A stretch of DNA of 24,589 bases from an uncultured Lachnospiraceae bacterium (GCA_937885345.1 CAKZZH010000112.1:1-24589); one strand, 5' to 3'. Counted from the first letter of the stretch, positions 1-7,610 are shown. The notes: a model not told the origin generated them from the sequence alone. Translations and numbers: made by a program.

Positions 1-11
1 CTATGTAATAC

Positions 12-40
12 ATTATACCACAAAAAAGAGGTCGATACAA
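12..40 (-). promoter_or_regulatory. Putative promoter reading left out of the window
   Basis: On the minus strand a -35-like TTGTAT (35-40) is followed, after a 17-nt spacer, by a perfect TATAAT -10 (12-17) preceded by TGG, an extended -10. It would drive a gene lying to the left of the window, divergent from the HD-GYP gene. No coding part of that gene is visible. The -35 matches consensus at only three positions, so the call rests on the -10. Confidence 0.5.
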
Positions 41-97
41 CAAAAACTTGTAAATATCAACCTTAAATTGATGCGTTTATCCTAGTTTGCAATAAAA

Positions 98-111
98 CTT
101 GTTTTTACAAG
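98..111. repeat. Inverted repeat overlapping the HD-GYP promoter -35
   Basis: CTTGT (98-102) and ACAAG (107-111) form a perfect 5-bp inverted repeat with a TTTT spacer, lying on the proposed -35. The 9-mer AAAACTTGT occurs at 94-102 and also at 43-51, between the two divergent promoters. This could be an operator, but short AT-rich repeats arise easily by chance. Confidence 0.3.
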
Positions 112-131
112 CATCACATTTATGGTATAAT
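104..131 (+). promoter_or_regulatory. Putative sigma-A promoter of the HD-GYP gene
   Basis: TTTACA (104-109, five of six consensus positions), a 16-nt spacer, then a perfect TATAAT (126-131) preceded by TGG. Transcription would start near 138, giving a leader of about 33 nt with the ribosome binding site GGAGGAG at 157-163 just before the ATG at 171. Confidence 0.65.
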
Positions 132-170
132 ATATGATATTTATTTACGATAACACGGAGGAGCTTCAAA

Positions 171-1355
171 ATGAAAAGAGTGATACCGGCAATTGTTTTT
201 GCCATTTCGGGAATACTGATAATTGTCGGCTTTATAATAATGACAAACGAGAGAACCATTACGGTCGAAAGGGATCTCACGATTTACCAAGAAGGTGCAG
301 CGCCCACATGGGATGCATACACTGCCGAAATCCGTCTCGGAAACACCTGGAACTCGGCCCTTCGTACAGGTGCGGTTTTCGATTTTAATATCTACAACAA
401 CTCATCAAGCAATCTTGACAACTGGGTTGTAACCTTTACCGTTCCCGAGAAGTCCACAATTGACAGCTGCTGGGACTGCGAGGCCAGGATTGACGGCACG
501 ACGCTTACGATCGCACCCAAAGATTACAATATGACTCTGTTCTCGGAGGACATGCGTAAATTCGGTTTCGTGTTGTACAGCCCTGCTCCGATGAATTTTA
601 CCGAGCTTAACCTCAAAGGAACCTATGTTTTCCAGTACAAAGGTTCCACAATAATGTATGTGCTCATTATCCTTTCCGCCATCTGGATAACCGGAATCAT
701 AGCATATTTTGTTTTACGATTCCGCGACAGATATTACCGCAAGTCCCAGGAGAAGGATCGTCAGATCATCATACAGGCGATCAATACGCTTGTTAACGTA
801 GTTGATGCCAAGGATGTATACAGCATAGGACATTCAAAGCGAGTTGGCGAATATTCAAGAGAGATCGCCAGACGTCTTAAACTTGGCGAAGACGAGGTTC
901 GTAATGTTTACTATGCAGCCCTTCTGCACGATATCGGTAAAATATCCATCCCCGATTCCATACTTAATAAGCCTTCTGCGCTTACCAACGAAGAACGTGA
1001 GATAATCAAGACTCACACTGCAAAGGGCGGAGAGATGCTTTCGGATTTTACGGCGCTTCCTGAAATTCAGGCAGGTGCTATGTACCATCACGAACGTTAT
1101 GACGGAAACGGTTATCCGCGCGGACTTAAGGGAGAGGACATCCCGCTTCTCGGAAGAATAATAGCGGTTGCGGATGCTTATGATGCAATGTCATCCGAGA
1201 GAGTTTACCGCGAACGCTTAACCAAAGAACAGGTTATCGAAGAAATAGAGACGAATTTCGGTAAGCAGTTCGATCCCAAGATCGCGCAGATCATGCTGGA
1301 TATGATCGCCGACGGCTTCACCGAGAAAGTGATCAGACATTATCTTGCCGAATAG
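171..1355 (+). CDS. Membrane HD-GYP cyclic-di-GMP phosphodiesterase with extracytoplasmic CBM2-like domain
   Basis: This 394-residue protein has an N-terminal membrane segment (about 6-24), an extracytoplasmic domain (about 28-160), a second membrane segment (about 161-183) and a C-terminal HD-GYP domain (about 200-380). Visible HD-GYP motifs are HDIGK (253-257), HHE (306-308) and DGNGYP (311-316), so the catalytic set looks intact. HD-GYP proteins hydrolyse cyclic-di-GMP. The outer domain has spaced aromatics (W47, W60, W85, W101), a DNWVVTFTVP strand and an FGF followed by AP, all reminiscent of family-2 carbohydrate-binding modules. The sensing role is inferred: glycan binding outside may tune cyclic-di-GMP hydrolysis inside. 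The start is set by GGAGGAG eight nt upstream of the ATG. It ends 4 bp from the convergent HPt gene with no obvious terminator. Confidence 0.9.
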   Translation: MKRVIPAIVFAISGILIIVGFIIMTNERTITVERDLTIYQEGAAPTWDAYTAEIRLGNTWNSALRTGAVFDFNIYNNSSSNLDNWVVTFTVPEKSTIDSCWDCEARIDGTTLTIAPKDYNMTLFSEDMRKFGFVLYSPAPMNFTELNLKGTYVFQYKGSTIMYVLIILSAIWITGIIAYFVLRFRDRYYRKSQEKDRQIIIQAINTLVNVVDAKDVYSIGHSKRVGEYSREIARRLKLGEDEVRNVYYAALLHDIGKISIPDSILNKPSALTNEEREIIKTHTAKGGEMLSDFTALPEIQAGAMYHHERYDGNGYPRGLKGEDIPLLGRIIAVADAYDAMSSERVYRERLTKEQVIEEIETNFGKQFDPKIAQIMLDMIADGFTEKVIRHYLAE

Positions 1356-1359
1356 AATA

Positions 1360-1701
1360 TTAACACATATCTTCAGCGGCTTTAAGCACTTTACCGTAGT
1401 CTTCGATAAAGGACTTATGGTGCTCATTGATATATGTAACATCGTTGTCTCTTGCAGCATATTCAAGATTCATAGCCGCATCTGAGAGCGCCGTGGCGCC
1501 GATGGTTCTGGATGTTGTTTTAACGGTATGAGCGCTTATTCTGTATGCAGGCCAGTCGGCCTTAGCATAATTACTCTCAAGTTCCTCTCTTCTGTCATCA
1601 CCGGCATACATTTCAACCATAGCGGCAAAAATCTCATCATCACCGCCGCAATATTCCATTGCCGCATCCTTGCTGATAAGAACTGAATCAGATTCTCCCA
1701 T
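1360..1701 (-). CDS. Stand-alone HPt (histidine phosphotransfer) protein
   Basis: A 113-residue soluble protein that is essentially one HPt domain. The expected phospho-accepting histidine is H58 in the helix SAHTVKTTSRTIGA, which matches the HxxKxxxxxxGA pattern of HPt proteins. HPt domains shuttle phosphate from a hybrid kinase receiver to a response regulator. The gene is divergent from the hybrid histidine kinase at 1886, which has a receiver but no HPt of its own, so that kinase is the natural partner; this is inference. A strong AAGGAGG site precedes the ATG. The stop lies 4 bp from the HD-GYP stop, and the two genes converge. Confidence 0.88.
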   Translation of the reverse strand: MGESDSVLISKDAAMEYCGGDDEIFAAMVEMYAGDDRREELESNYAKADWPAYRISAHTVKTTSRTIGATALSDAAMNLEYAARDNDVTYINEHHKSFIEDYGKVLKAAEDMC

Positions 1702-1837
1702 TTTATCAACCTCCTTTTACTTGACAGATGCAAGAATTATTTTAGCACACTTAGTACTGATTTACCATATGATAACATGAGTCAAATTGTTCTTTTAACA
1801 GTTTTTTTAATTCTGTATACAAATCAATTCAAAAATA

Positions 1838-1846
1838 TGGTATCAT
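1838..1846 (+). promoter_or_regulatory. Putative extended -10 promoter of the hybrid kinase
   Basis: TGG followed by TATCAT (1841-1846) forms an extended -10; the best -35 (TATACA, 1816-1821) has a long 19-nt spacer. The predicted start near 1853 would give a leader of about 33 nt. The element sits inside an imperfect palindrome (ATATG, GTAT, CATAT). Its 8-mer ATATGGTA recurs inverted as TACCATAT about 70 bp upstream, closer to the HPt start. The rest of the 184-bp divergent region is AT-rich with no other clear signal. Confidence 0.4.
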
Positions 1847-1885
1847 ATTCCTGTTACCGGAATTGAATTCGAGTGAGGTGTAACT

Positions 1886-4144
1886 ATGATCGGAACACAT
1901 ATAATCATAACAGCGATATCCTTTTTCGCTATATTCGCTATGGTTTATTTTATGCGAGGTCATTACAGTACCGAAGAGCTTCTTCTTACGGTAATGGTGG
2001 CCACCAGCAATGCCGGAACTCTTCTTCTGTATCTCTCCAATACGGTCGGTGAAGCGCTTATCTCCAACAAAGTTATGTATGTTGGCGGTATATTCATTAT
2101 GTACCTGGTCTTCCTTATAATCTGCGACATCGTCAACATCAAGATTCCCAACTGGGTAAGGATTGTTCTGGTCGCACTCAGTTTCTTCACTCTCGCGCTT
2201 GTTTTATCAACCGGATACAATGATCTATATTACAAAACAGAATCGCTCAAAGTCATTAAGAACAGCTACGGCATCACCGAATTTAAGAAGAGTTACGGAC
2301 CTCTTCATATCATCTTCCTTATACTTCTTTACGGTGAATTCCTTGCATGCCTCGCCATTACGATCGCTTCCCTTATGCGTAAGAACGCATCAAGGCGTTA
2401 CACAATAACCGTACTTGTTGCTCTTGTCTTCTGCGCCGCTGTAGACGTGATCGACAGAATAATGGATTTTCCCATCGATCCGATGCCTTTCGCATATATT
2501 TTAGTCGAGGGTATTCTCTTCTCGCTCTGCTATGTCATCAGAGAATTCGACATGAGCGAGAATGAATATAACATTCTTGAGAAAATGAGCCAGTACGGAT
2601 ATATCACCTTCAACAAATCAGGCAGATATGTTAACTCCAACCCCTTTGCCAAGGAGACATTTCCCGAGCTTAACGACATCAGGCTCGACTCACATATAAC
2701 AGAGAATTATCCCACGTTTTACAACGAGATCATGCTCTGGATCAAGAACTGGGGCGGACGTAAGAGCGTTGAGAAGATCATCGAACTCAACGGAAGATAC
2801 CTTTCCTGCACGCTCAAGCATATAACCTCCGGCGCCAACAAGGACAATATCGGATACCTCGTTGAATTCACCGATGAGACAGAATCACGTAATCACATAA
2901 GACTCCTTACGGAAACCAATTCCAATCTCGAGGAAGCCAACGCACTTCTCGAAGAACAGAAGGACCTTGCCGAGAAATATTCGCAGGATGCAGCCAACGC
3001 CAACAAAGCCAAGAGCGCATTCCTCGCCAATATGTCGCACGAGATCAGAACACCCATCAATACCATCATGGGCATGAACACGATGATCCTCAGAGAGTCG
3101 CCCAATGATGACATTACCAAATACGCCAATAATATCGAGACTTCATCCAAATACCTTCTCGATATAATCAATGATATACTCGACTTTTCCAAAGTCGAAT
3201 CCGGCAAACTTGATATTTCCGAAGACGAATACAATCTCTATGACGTTCTTAAGGATGCATACCTCTCGCTAAGAACCGCCGCAGACGCCAAAGGTCTCAA
3301 GGTTATCGTAAACAACGATGCTTACCTTCCTACCAAGCTTAAAGGCGATGCAATAAGAGTTAAGCAGATTTTACTCAATATAATATCCAACTCGGTAAAA
3401 TATACCGCTGACGGTGCCATAACGCTTTCAGTGGGCGGTGTTAAAGCCGATAATGTCTTCACTCTCAAAGTATCTGTGCAGGATACCGGAATGGGAATCA
3501 AGCAGGAGAATCTCTCCAAGATTTTCGACTCATTCCAGAGAGCGGATAATGAAAACAGAGGAATAGAAGGAACAGGACTCGGCCTTGCGATAAGCAAGAG
3601 ATTTGCGCAGGCAATGAAGGGTGATATAAGTGTTCGAAGCCTTTACGGCGTCGGTTCCACTTTTACATTTACGGTTCCTCAGGAGATTGTAGACGAGACA
3701 CCTCTCGGCCGTTTTACCGGAAATGATCAGCCCGATAAATCTTCGCACAAGAGCTACGCTCCTTCCATCATTGCCAAGAATGCCAATATTCTTGTGGTCG
3801 ACGATGCGGAAATGAATATAGAGATGATCAAGATTCTCCTCAAGAAGACGCAGATCAATATTGATTCAGCCAATAACGGGATCATGGCTATCAAGATGTG
3901 TAAAGAAAAGCACTACGATCTGATTTTTATGGACGATCTGATGCCTTATATGGACGGAGTTCAGGCCTTCCGCAAACTTAAGGAAACTGACCATCTCAAC
4001 AAGACAACCCCCGTTGTCATGCTTACCGCCAATGCCGTCCGCGGTCAGAAGGAGCGATATTTGGCCGAGGGCTTCAATGATTATCTCTCAAAGCCCGTTC
4101 CTGCAGAGGCACTCGAAGAGACCATCAGAAAGTACATTCACTAA
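1886..4144 (+). CDS. Hybrid sensor histidine kinase, 7TM sensor plus C-terminal receiver
   Basis: A 752-residue kinase. About seven hydrophobic segments (roughly 3-23, 31-50, 66-83, 91-110, 140-163, 172-190, 201-218) resemble the 7TM N-terminal region of clostridial histidine kinases. A PAS-like segment (about 225-335) and a coiled coil (about 340-375) follow. HisKA has the phospho-accepting H385 in NMSHEIRTP. The ATPase domain shows the N box around 498-507, DTGMG at 533-537 and GTGLGLAISKR at 562-572. The receiver (about 634-750) has acidic D639/D640, phospho-acceptor D683 and K736. There is no HPt domain, so phosphate probably passes to the neighbouring HPt protein. The ligand is unknown. 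A GAGGTG site precedes the ATG. The stop codon overlaps that of prfA on the other strand. Confidence 0.93.
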   Translation: MIGTHIIITAISFFAIFAMVYFMRGHYSTEELLLTVMVATSNAGTLLLYLSNTVGEALISNKVMYVGGIFIMYLVFLIICDIVNIKIPNWVRIVLVALSFFTLALVLSTGYNDLYYKTESLKVIKNSYGITEFKKSYGPLHIIFLILLYGEFLACLAITIASLMRKNASRRYTITVLVALVFCAAVDVIDRIMDFPIDPMPFAYILVEGILFSLCYVIREFDMSENEYNILEKMSQYGYITFNKSGRYVNSNPFAKETFPELNDIRLDSHITENYPTFYNEIMLWIKNWGGRKSVEKIIELNGRYLSCTLKHITSGANKDNIGYLVEFTDETESRNHIRLLTETNSNLEEANALLEEQKDLAEKYSQDAANANKAKSAFLANMSHEIRTPINTIMGMNTMILRESPNDDITKYANNIETSSKYLLDIINDILDFSKVESGKLDISEDEYNLYDVLKDAYLSLRTAADAKGLKVIVNNDAYLPTKLKGDAIRVKQILLNIISNSVKYTADGAITLSVGGVKADNVFTLKVSVQDTGMGIKQENLSKIFDSFQRADNENRGIEGTGLGLAISKRFAQAMKGDISVRSLYGVGSTFTFTVPQEIVDETPLGRFTGNDQPDKSSHKSYAPSIIAKNANILVVDDAEMNIEMIKILLKKTQINIDSANNGIMAIKMCKEKHYDLIFMDDLMPYMDGVQAFRKLKETDHLNKTTPVVMLTANAVRGQKERYLAEGFNDYLSKPVPAEALEETIRKYIH

Positions 4145-5217
4145 GCCGACTCCTCAAGCTTGCTGAGCTTTGCAGCCTGATCTGCGGCTATACAGGCATC
4201 AATGATCTCCTGTATATCTCCGTCCATTATTTTATCGAGCTTGTAAAGCGTAAGTCCGATCCTGTGATCCGTAACACGTCCCTGAGGAAAATTGTAAGTA
4301 CGGATCTTCTCGGAACGGTCGCCGGTTCCGATCTGGCTTCTTCTCGCATCAGCCTCGGCGTCATGCGCCTTCTGCTGCTCAAGATCGTATAATTTGGCAC
4401 GAAGAAGCGCAAAAGCCTTCTCCTTATTCTGGATCTGCGACTTCTCGGTCTGTGAATAGATTACGATACCCGTAGGATAATGAGTAAGTCTTACGGCGGA
4501 ATCGGTTGTGTTGACGCACTGTCCGCCGTTACCGGAAGCACGCATTACATCGATTCTGATGTCCTTCTCATCAATCTCGACTTCAACATCCTCAGCCTCG
4601 GGAATAACCGCAACGGAAGCGGTCGAAGTATGAATCCTTCCGCCCGATTCGGTCTCAGGAACCCTCTGAACTCTGTGCACGCCGGACTCATATTTAAGAA
4701 CCGAATACGCGCCCTGTGCATTAACCATAAACTGTATTTCCTTCATACCGCCGATACCCGTTTCATCGGCATTTATGACCTCGATCTTCCATCTGCGAGC
4801 CTCACAGTAATGCGCATACATTCTGTATAACTCAGCCGCAAAAAGTGCCGCTTCATCGCCGCCCGCACCCGCTCTGATCTCAACGATAACATTCTTATCG
4901 TCATTAGGGTCCTTGGGTAAAAGAAGGATTTTGATGCGTTCCTCAAGCTCGGGAAGTTTTTCTTTGGCACCGGCAAGTTCTTCTTTAAGCATCTCCTTCA
5001 TATCTTCATCGGTCTCACCTTCAAGCATTGCAAGGCTGTCCTCGATATCCCGGTTTGCCTTCTTGTAAGCCGTATACGCTTCCACAAGAGGCGTAAGATC
5101 GCTCTGCTCCTTCATAAGCTTGCGGAATCTGTCCTGATCCGATGTGATATCGGGACTCGCAAGCAAATTATTGATATCCTCGTATTTTAACAATACATCT
5201 TCCAAATTCTCAAACAT
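4141..5217 (-). CDS. prfA: Peptide chain release factor 1
   Basis: A 358-residue class-I release factor, full length for RF1, which recognises UAA and UAG and triggers peptidyl-tRNA hydrolysis on the ribosome. The catalytic GGQ is at 231-233. The stop-codon-reading tripeptide is PET (187-189), of the RF1 PxT type rather than the SPF of RF2. The residue after GGQ is Cys instead of the common His, which I recall as frequent in Clostridia. prmC, which methylates the GGQ glutamine, lies 51 bp upstream on the same strand, so the pair is probably co-transcribed. The stop (4141-4143) overlaps the TAA of the convergent hybrid kinase in the shared tetranucleotide CTAA. Confidence 0.98.
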   Translation of the reverse strand: MFENLEDVLLKYEDINNLLASPDITSDQDRFRKLMKEQSDLTPLVEAYTAYKKANRDIEDSLAMLEGETDEDMKEMLKEELAGAKEKLPELEERIKILLLPKDPNDDKNVIVEIRAGAGGDEAALFAAELYRMYAHYCEARRWKIEVINADETGIGGMKEIQFMVNAQGAYSVLKYESGVHRVQRVPETESGGRIHTSTASVAVIPEAEDVEVEIDEKDIRIDVMRASGNGGQCVNTTDSAVRLTHYPTGIVIYSQTEKSQIQNKEKAFALLRAKLYDLEQQKAHDAEADARRSQIGTGDRSEKIRTYNFPQGRVTDHRIGLTLYKLDKIMDGDIQEIIDACIAADQAAKLSKLEESA

Positions 5218-5268
5218 GATCCTAACCTTTCCCGGCGATCATATACGCCGCAGCCGAATGTCGCTGTG

Positions 5269-6126
5269 CTACATGATCCGCCCTGTGATAACTCTGTCAA
5301 GCTTCGAATAGTCCTTGACAACTCTCAAATCCGTATAGCCTCTTTCAGCCATAATTTCCTGTACCTGCGCCGCTTCATCATATCCGATCTCCATCATAAG
5401 AGAACCTGACGCTTTAAGGTACTTAGAGCTATCATCTACAATTCTCCTGTAAAATACGAGACCATCTGCGCCGCCGTCAAGTGCGATCCTCGGGTCATAA
5501 TTCTTTACCTCCTCATCCAAAGTCTCAATCACTTCGGACTGTATATAAGGCGGATTGGATAAAATAATGTCATATTCCTCTTCGATATTCTCAAAGAGAT
5601 CGCTCTTAACGACCTGTACATTATTTGCTCCATGCCTGCCAATATTCTCATTTGTCACTCTGATCGCTTCATCGGAAATATCCGCACAAACGACCTTAAT
5701 CTGCGGAAATTCAAGTCCCATACTGATTCCGATACATCCGCTTCCGCAGCACATATCAAGCACCGTCAAATCAGGCTTTATACATTTATTAATTCTTGAT
5801 TTAATTTCCTTGATCGCCTCTTCAACGAGAATCTCCGTATCAAATCTCGGAATAAGCACCTCGCCGCGAACTGAGAACTCACGCCCCATAAAATAAGCTT
5901 TTCCCGTTATTTTCTGAAGCGGCTCATGCTCCTGCCTGCGCTTAATACAAACCACATACTCCTCTTCATAGGCTTTACTGCATTCTTCATTGCCATGAAG
6001 AATAAGATATGATTTATCTATTCCAAGCAGTTCGGACATAATAAGCCAGGCGTCGCTTACATAATCGCTTATACCTGCCGCCTGCAAACGCTTCCGGCCT
6101 TCACCAAGGATCTCATTCAGCGTCAT
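5269..6126 (-). CDS. prmC: Release factor glutamine N5-methyltransferase
   Basis: A 285-residue SAM-dependent methyltransferase that methylates the GGQ glutamine of RF1 and RF2. It shows the N-terminal helical substrate-binding part, IPRFDTE (92-98), the SAM-binding motif VLDMCCGSG (122-130) and the catalytic NPPY (191-194). A GTG four codons upstream (6138) is in frame. I prefer the ATG at 6126 because GGTGAGG lies six nt before it and the protein then begins MTLNEILGEG, as typical homologues do. With this start it overlaps the end of the DUF1385 gene by 14 bp, suggesting translational coupling. Confidence 0.95.
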   Translation of the reverse strand: MTLNEILGEGRKRLQAAGISDYVSDAWLIMSELLGIDKSYLILHGNEECSKAYEEEYVVCIKRRQEHEPLQKITGKAYFMGREFSVRGEVLIPRFDTEILVEEAIKEIKSRINKCIKPDLTVLDMCCGSGCIGISMGLEFPQIKVVCADISDEAIRVTNENIGRHGANNVQVVKSDLFENIEEEYDIILSNPPYIQSEVIETLDEEVKNYDPRIALDGGADGLVFYRRIVDDSSKYLKASGSLMMEIGYDEAAQVQEIMAERGYTDLRVVKDYSKLDRVITGRIM

Positions 6127-7081
6127 CTGCGTCCTCACCGGCCTGTGCGTCTTCGTAGTGCATATTGAAATTCTCGGTCAGATATCCTTTCCAGTCAAAA
6201 ACAGCCTCAACCGAAGCAATACCAACCTCGATCATATCGTCCTCAGGTTCCTTGGTTGTAAGGCGCTGCAGAGCAAGTCCGGGCTGGCTGAGAAAATTCA
6301 TAACCGGATTGTCATGCGTACCCGCTGCCCTTAAGAATTCATATGAGATACCCGCAATGACAGGAATCAGAAGAATTCTCATAAGAAGCCTGAGCCATCT
6401 GGAATCAAACTGGACAAGCATAAGTACAAGGATCGAAATTATCATAACGATAAGAAGAAAACTGGTACCGCATCTCTTATGAAAGCGACTGCTTTTTCTC
6501 ACATTTTCTACAGTAAGTTCCATTCCGTGCTCGATGCAGTTGATACATTTATGTTCGGAGCCATGATACATAAAGAGCCTCTTGATATCCGGCATTAACT
6601 GAATAAGAGCTATATATGCGATAAAAAGAATAACTCTCATAACACCCTCTATGAGCACCACAAGATACTTGTTATTGATGATCGATCCCAGTACTCTATC
6701 GGCGATAAGCCAGGGACCGACAAGGAATATTCCGACAGCGAGAACAACCGAAATGATTATCGTAATAACATTCATAATGGCATCCTCGCGCTTCTTCTGC
6801 GCCTCGGTCTTAGCCTTGCTCTTCTCATCCTCCTCTTCCGCAAAGAAAGAAGACGAGAAATTCAGCGAGCTCATACCAAGCGTGAGCGAATCGATAAAAT
6901 TAAACACGCCGCGAATGAAGGGAGCTCTGAAAAACGCGCTCTTCTGCGTCAAGCTACCGCATTTGTCCTTCTTAATAACTATATCTCCATCGCTTTTGCG
7001 AACAGCAACCGCATACTGATCCTTGTTACGCATCATAACACCCTCAAGAACCGCCTGGCCGCCAATTCCGGAATACTTCAT
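6113..7081 (-). CDS. DUF1385 membrane protein (YqhQ-like)
   Basis: A 322-residue protein of the DUF1385 / YqhQ family, sometimes described as a predicted metal-dependent enzyme; its function is unknown. The N-terminal signature GGQAVLEGVMMR (7-18) is clear. About four hydrophobic segments follow. Between them is a conserved His/Cys-rich stretch, HGSEHKC followed by HKRCGTSF, which could bind metal. The C-terminal tail is acidic. An in-frame start 10 codons upstream (7111) exists, but AGGAGG seven nt before the ATG at 7081 and a predicted transcription start near 7111 favour 7081. The gene overlaps prmC by 14 bp and sits in the rpmE-prmC-prfA neighbourhood conserved in many Firmicutes, hinting at a link to translation or envelope biology. 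Confidence 0.92.
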   Translation of the reverse strand: MKYSGIGGQAVLEGVMMRNKDQYAVAVRKSDGDIVIKKDKCGSLTQKSAFFRAPFIRGVFNFIDSLTLGMSSLNFSSSFFAEEEDEKSKAKTEAQKKREDAIMNVITIIISVVLAVGIFLVGPWLIADRVLGSIINNKYLVVLIEGVMRVILFIAYIALIQLMPDIKRLFMYHGSEHKCINCIEHGMELTVENVRKSSRFHKRCGTSFLLIVMIISILVLMLVQFDSRWLRLLMRILLIPVIAGISYEFLRAAGTHDNPVMNFLSQPGLALQRLTTKEPEDDMIEVGIASVEAVFDWKGYLTENFNMHYEDAQAGEDADDAE

Positions 7082-7117
7082 TGATAATCCTCCTGACATA
7101 AACACTCTCAAACAATT

Positions 7118-7126
7118 ATTATATCA
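7118..7126 (-). promoter_or_regulatory. Extended -10 promoter for DUF1385-prmC-prfA
   Basis: On the minus strand TGA-TATAAT forms an extended -10 (hexamer at 7118-7123). No good -35 is visible. Another TATAAT lies about 12 bp upstream in the AT-rich stretch. The start site would be near 7111, about 30 nt before the DUF1385 ATG. Confidence 0.45.
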
Positions 7127-7150
7127 AATATTATAAAATAAGCACACCCT

Positions 7151-7192
7151 TAAAACGACAAAGAGTTGAGATTTTGCAACCTCAACCCTCTT
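7151..7192 (-). terminator. Probable Rho-independent terminator after rpmE
   Basis: Read on the minus strand, AAGAGGGTTGAG (7181-7192) can pair with CTCAACTCTT (7161-7170) across a 10-nt loop, with a two-base bulge. An interrupted T-rich stretch (TTTGTCGTTTTA) follows. It lies between the rpmE stop and the DUF1385 promoter, so it would separate the two units. The T tract is broken, so termination may be partial. Confidence 0.5.
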
Positions 7193-7239
7193 ATTACCAA
7201 AGTGACATGGCCATAAAAGCCTTCACATATATGCAACTA

Positions 7240-7443
7240 TTACTTTGATACGCCGTACTTCTTATTGAACTTATCAATACGTCCTCTAGCCTGAGCAGCC
7301 TTCTGCTGACCGGTATAGAAAGGATGGCACTTGGAACAGATTTCTACGTGGATCTCTTCCTTAGTAGAACCTGTAACGAACTCGTTGCCGCAGTTGCAGA
7401 TAACCTTTGCCTGATAATAAGCCGGATGGATTCCTTCCTTCAT
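7240..7443 (-). CDS. rpmE: 50S ribosomal protein L31, zinc-binding type
   Basis: A 67-residue L31, a protein at the central protuberance of the large subunit. It has the four zinc-ligand cysteines C16, C18, C36 and C39 (CNC and CSKC), so it is the zinc-containing form rather than the Cys-less paralogue made under zinc starvation. The TGQQKA and FNKKYG blocks are typical. A GAGGTG site precedes the ATG. It has its own promoter and a structured leader. The rho-rpmE order usual in relatives is interrupted here by five genes. Confidence 0.98.
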   Translation of the reverse strand: MKEGIHPAYYQAKVICNCGNEFVTGSTKEEIHVEICSKCHPFYTGQQKAAQARGRIDKFNKKYGVSK

Positions 7444-7533
7444 GATTTCACCTCGCTAACTAAAATCCACTATGACTTGACGATATCGCCCTCTGTCATA
7501 ATAACAATTTTATTACTTGTCCACACGGACAGC
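7444..7533 (-). ncRNA. Candidate structured leader of rpmE mRNA (autoregulation?)
   Basis: The predicted 90-nt leader begins almost exactly with the hairpin TGTCC-GTGT-GGACA (7518-7531). It then contains a larger inverted repeat, TATGAC pairing with GTCATA (7471-7476 with 7495-7500), enclosing the near-palindrome GGCGATATCGTC. The ribosome binding site follows. L31 leader motifs are known in several bacterial groups including Firmicutes. I cannot confirm that this matches that family. Confidence 0.35.
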
Positions 7534-7539
7534 TTAATG

Positions 7540-7568
7540 ATTGTATCATACAAATTCGAGCTTTGCAA
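7540..7568 (-). promoter_or_regulatory. Putative sigma-A promoter of rpmE
   Basis: TTGCAA (7563-7568), a 17-nt spacer, then TACAAT (7540-7545) preceded by TGA, an extended -10. It lies just downstream of the DHHW gene stop and gives rpmE its own transcription start, near 7533. Confidence 0.6.
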
Positions 7569-7570
7569 TA

Positions 7571-7605
7571 AGGATTTTATAAAATAATAATCAAATAATA
7601 ATCCT
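7571..7605. repeat. AT-rich repeat at the end of the O-acylation cassette
   Basis: Directly after the DHHW stop, AGGATT (7571-7576) and AATCCT (7600-7605) form an inverted repeat. It encloses two copies of AATAATAATC (7583-7592 and 7594-7603). It may act as a weak terminator, or mark the boundary of inserted DNA. It is too AT-rich to judge by eye. Confidence 0.3.
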
Positions 7606-7610
7606 GATTT

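Noticed and set aside
4515..4525. Cys instead of His after the GGQ of RF1 as a possible loss of function
   Set aside because: The GGQ itself is intact, and I recall GGQC as a frequent variant in clostridial RF1, so it is probably normal.
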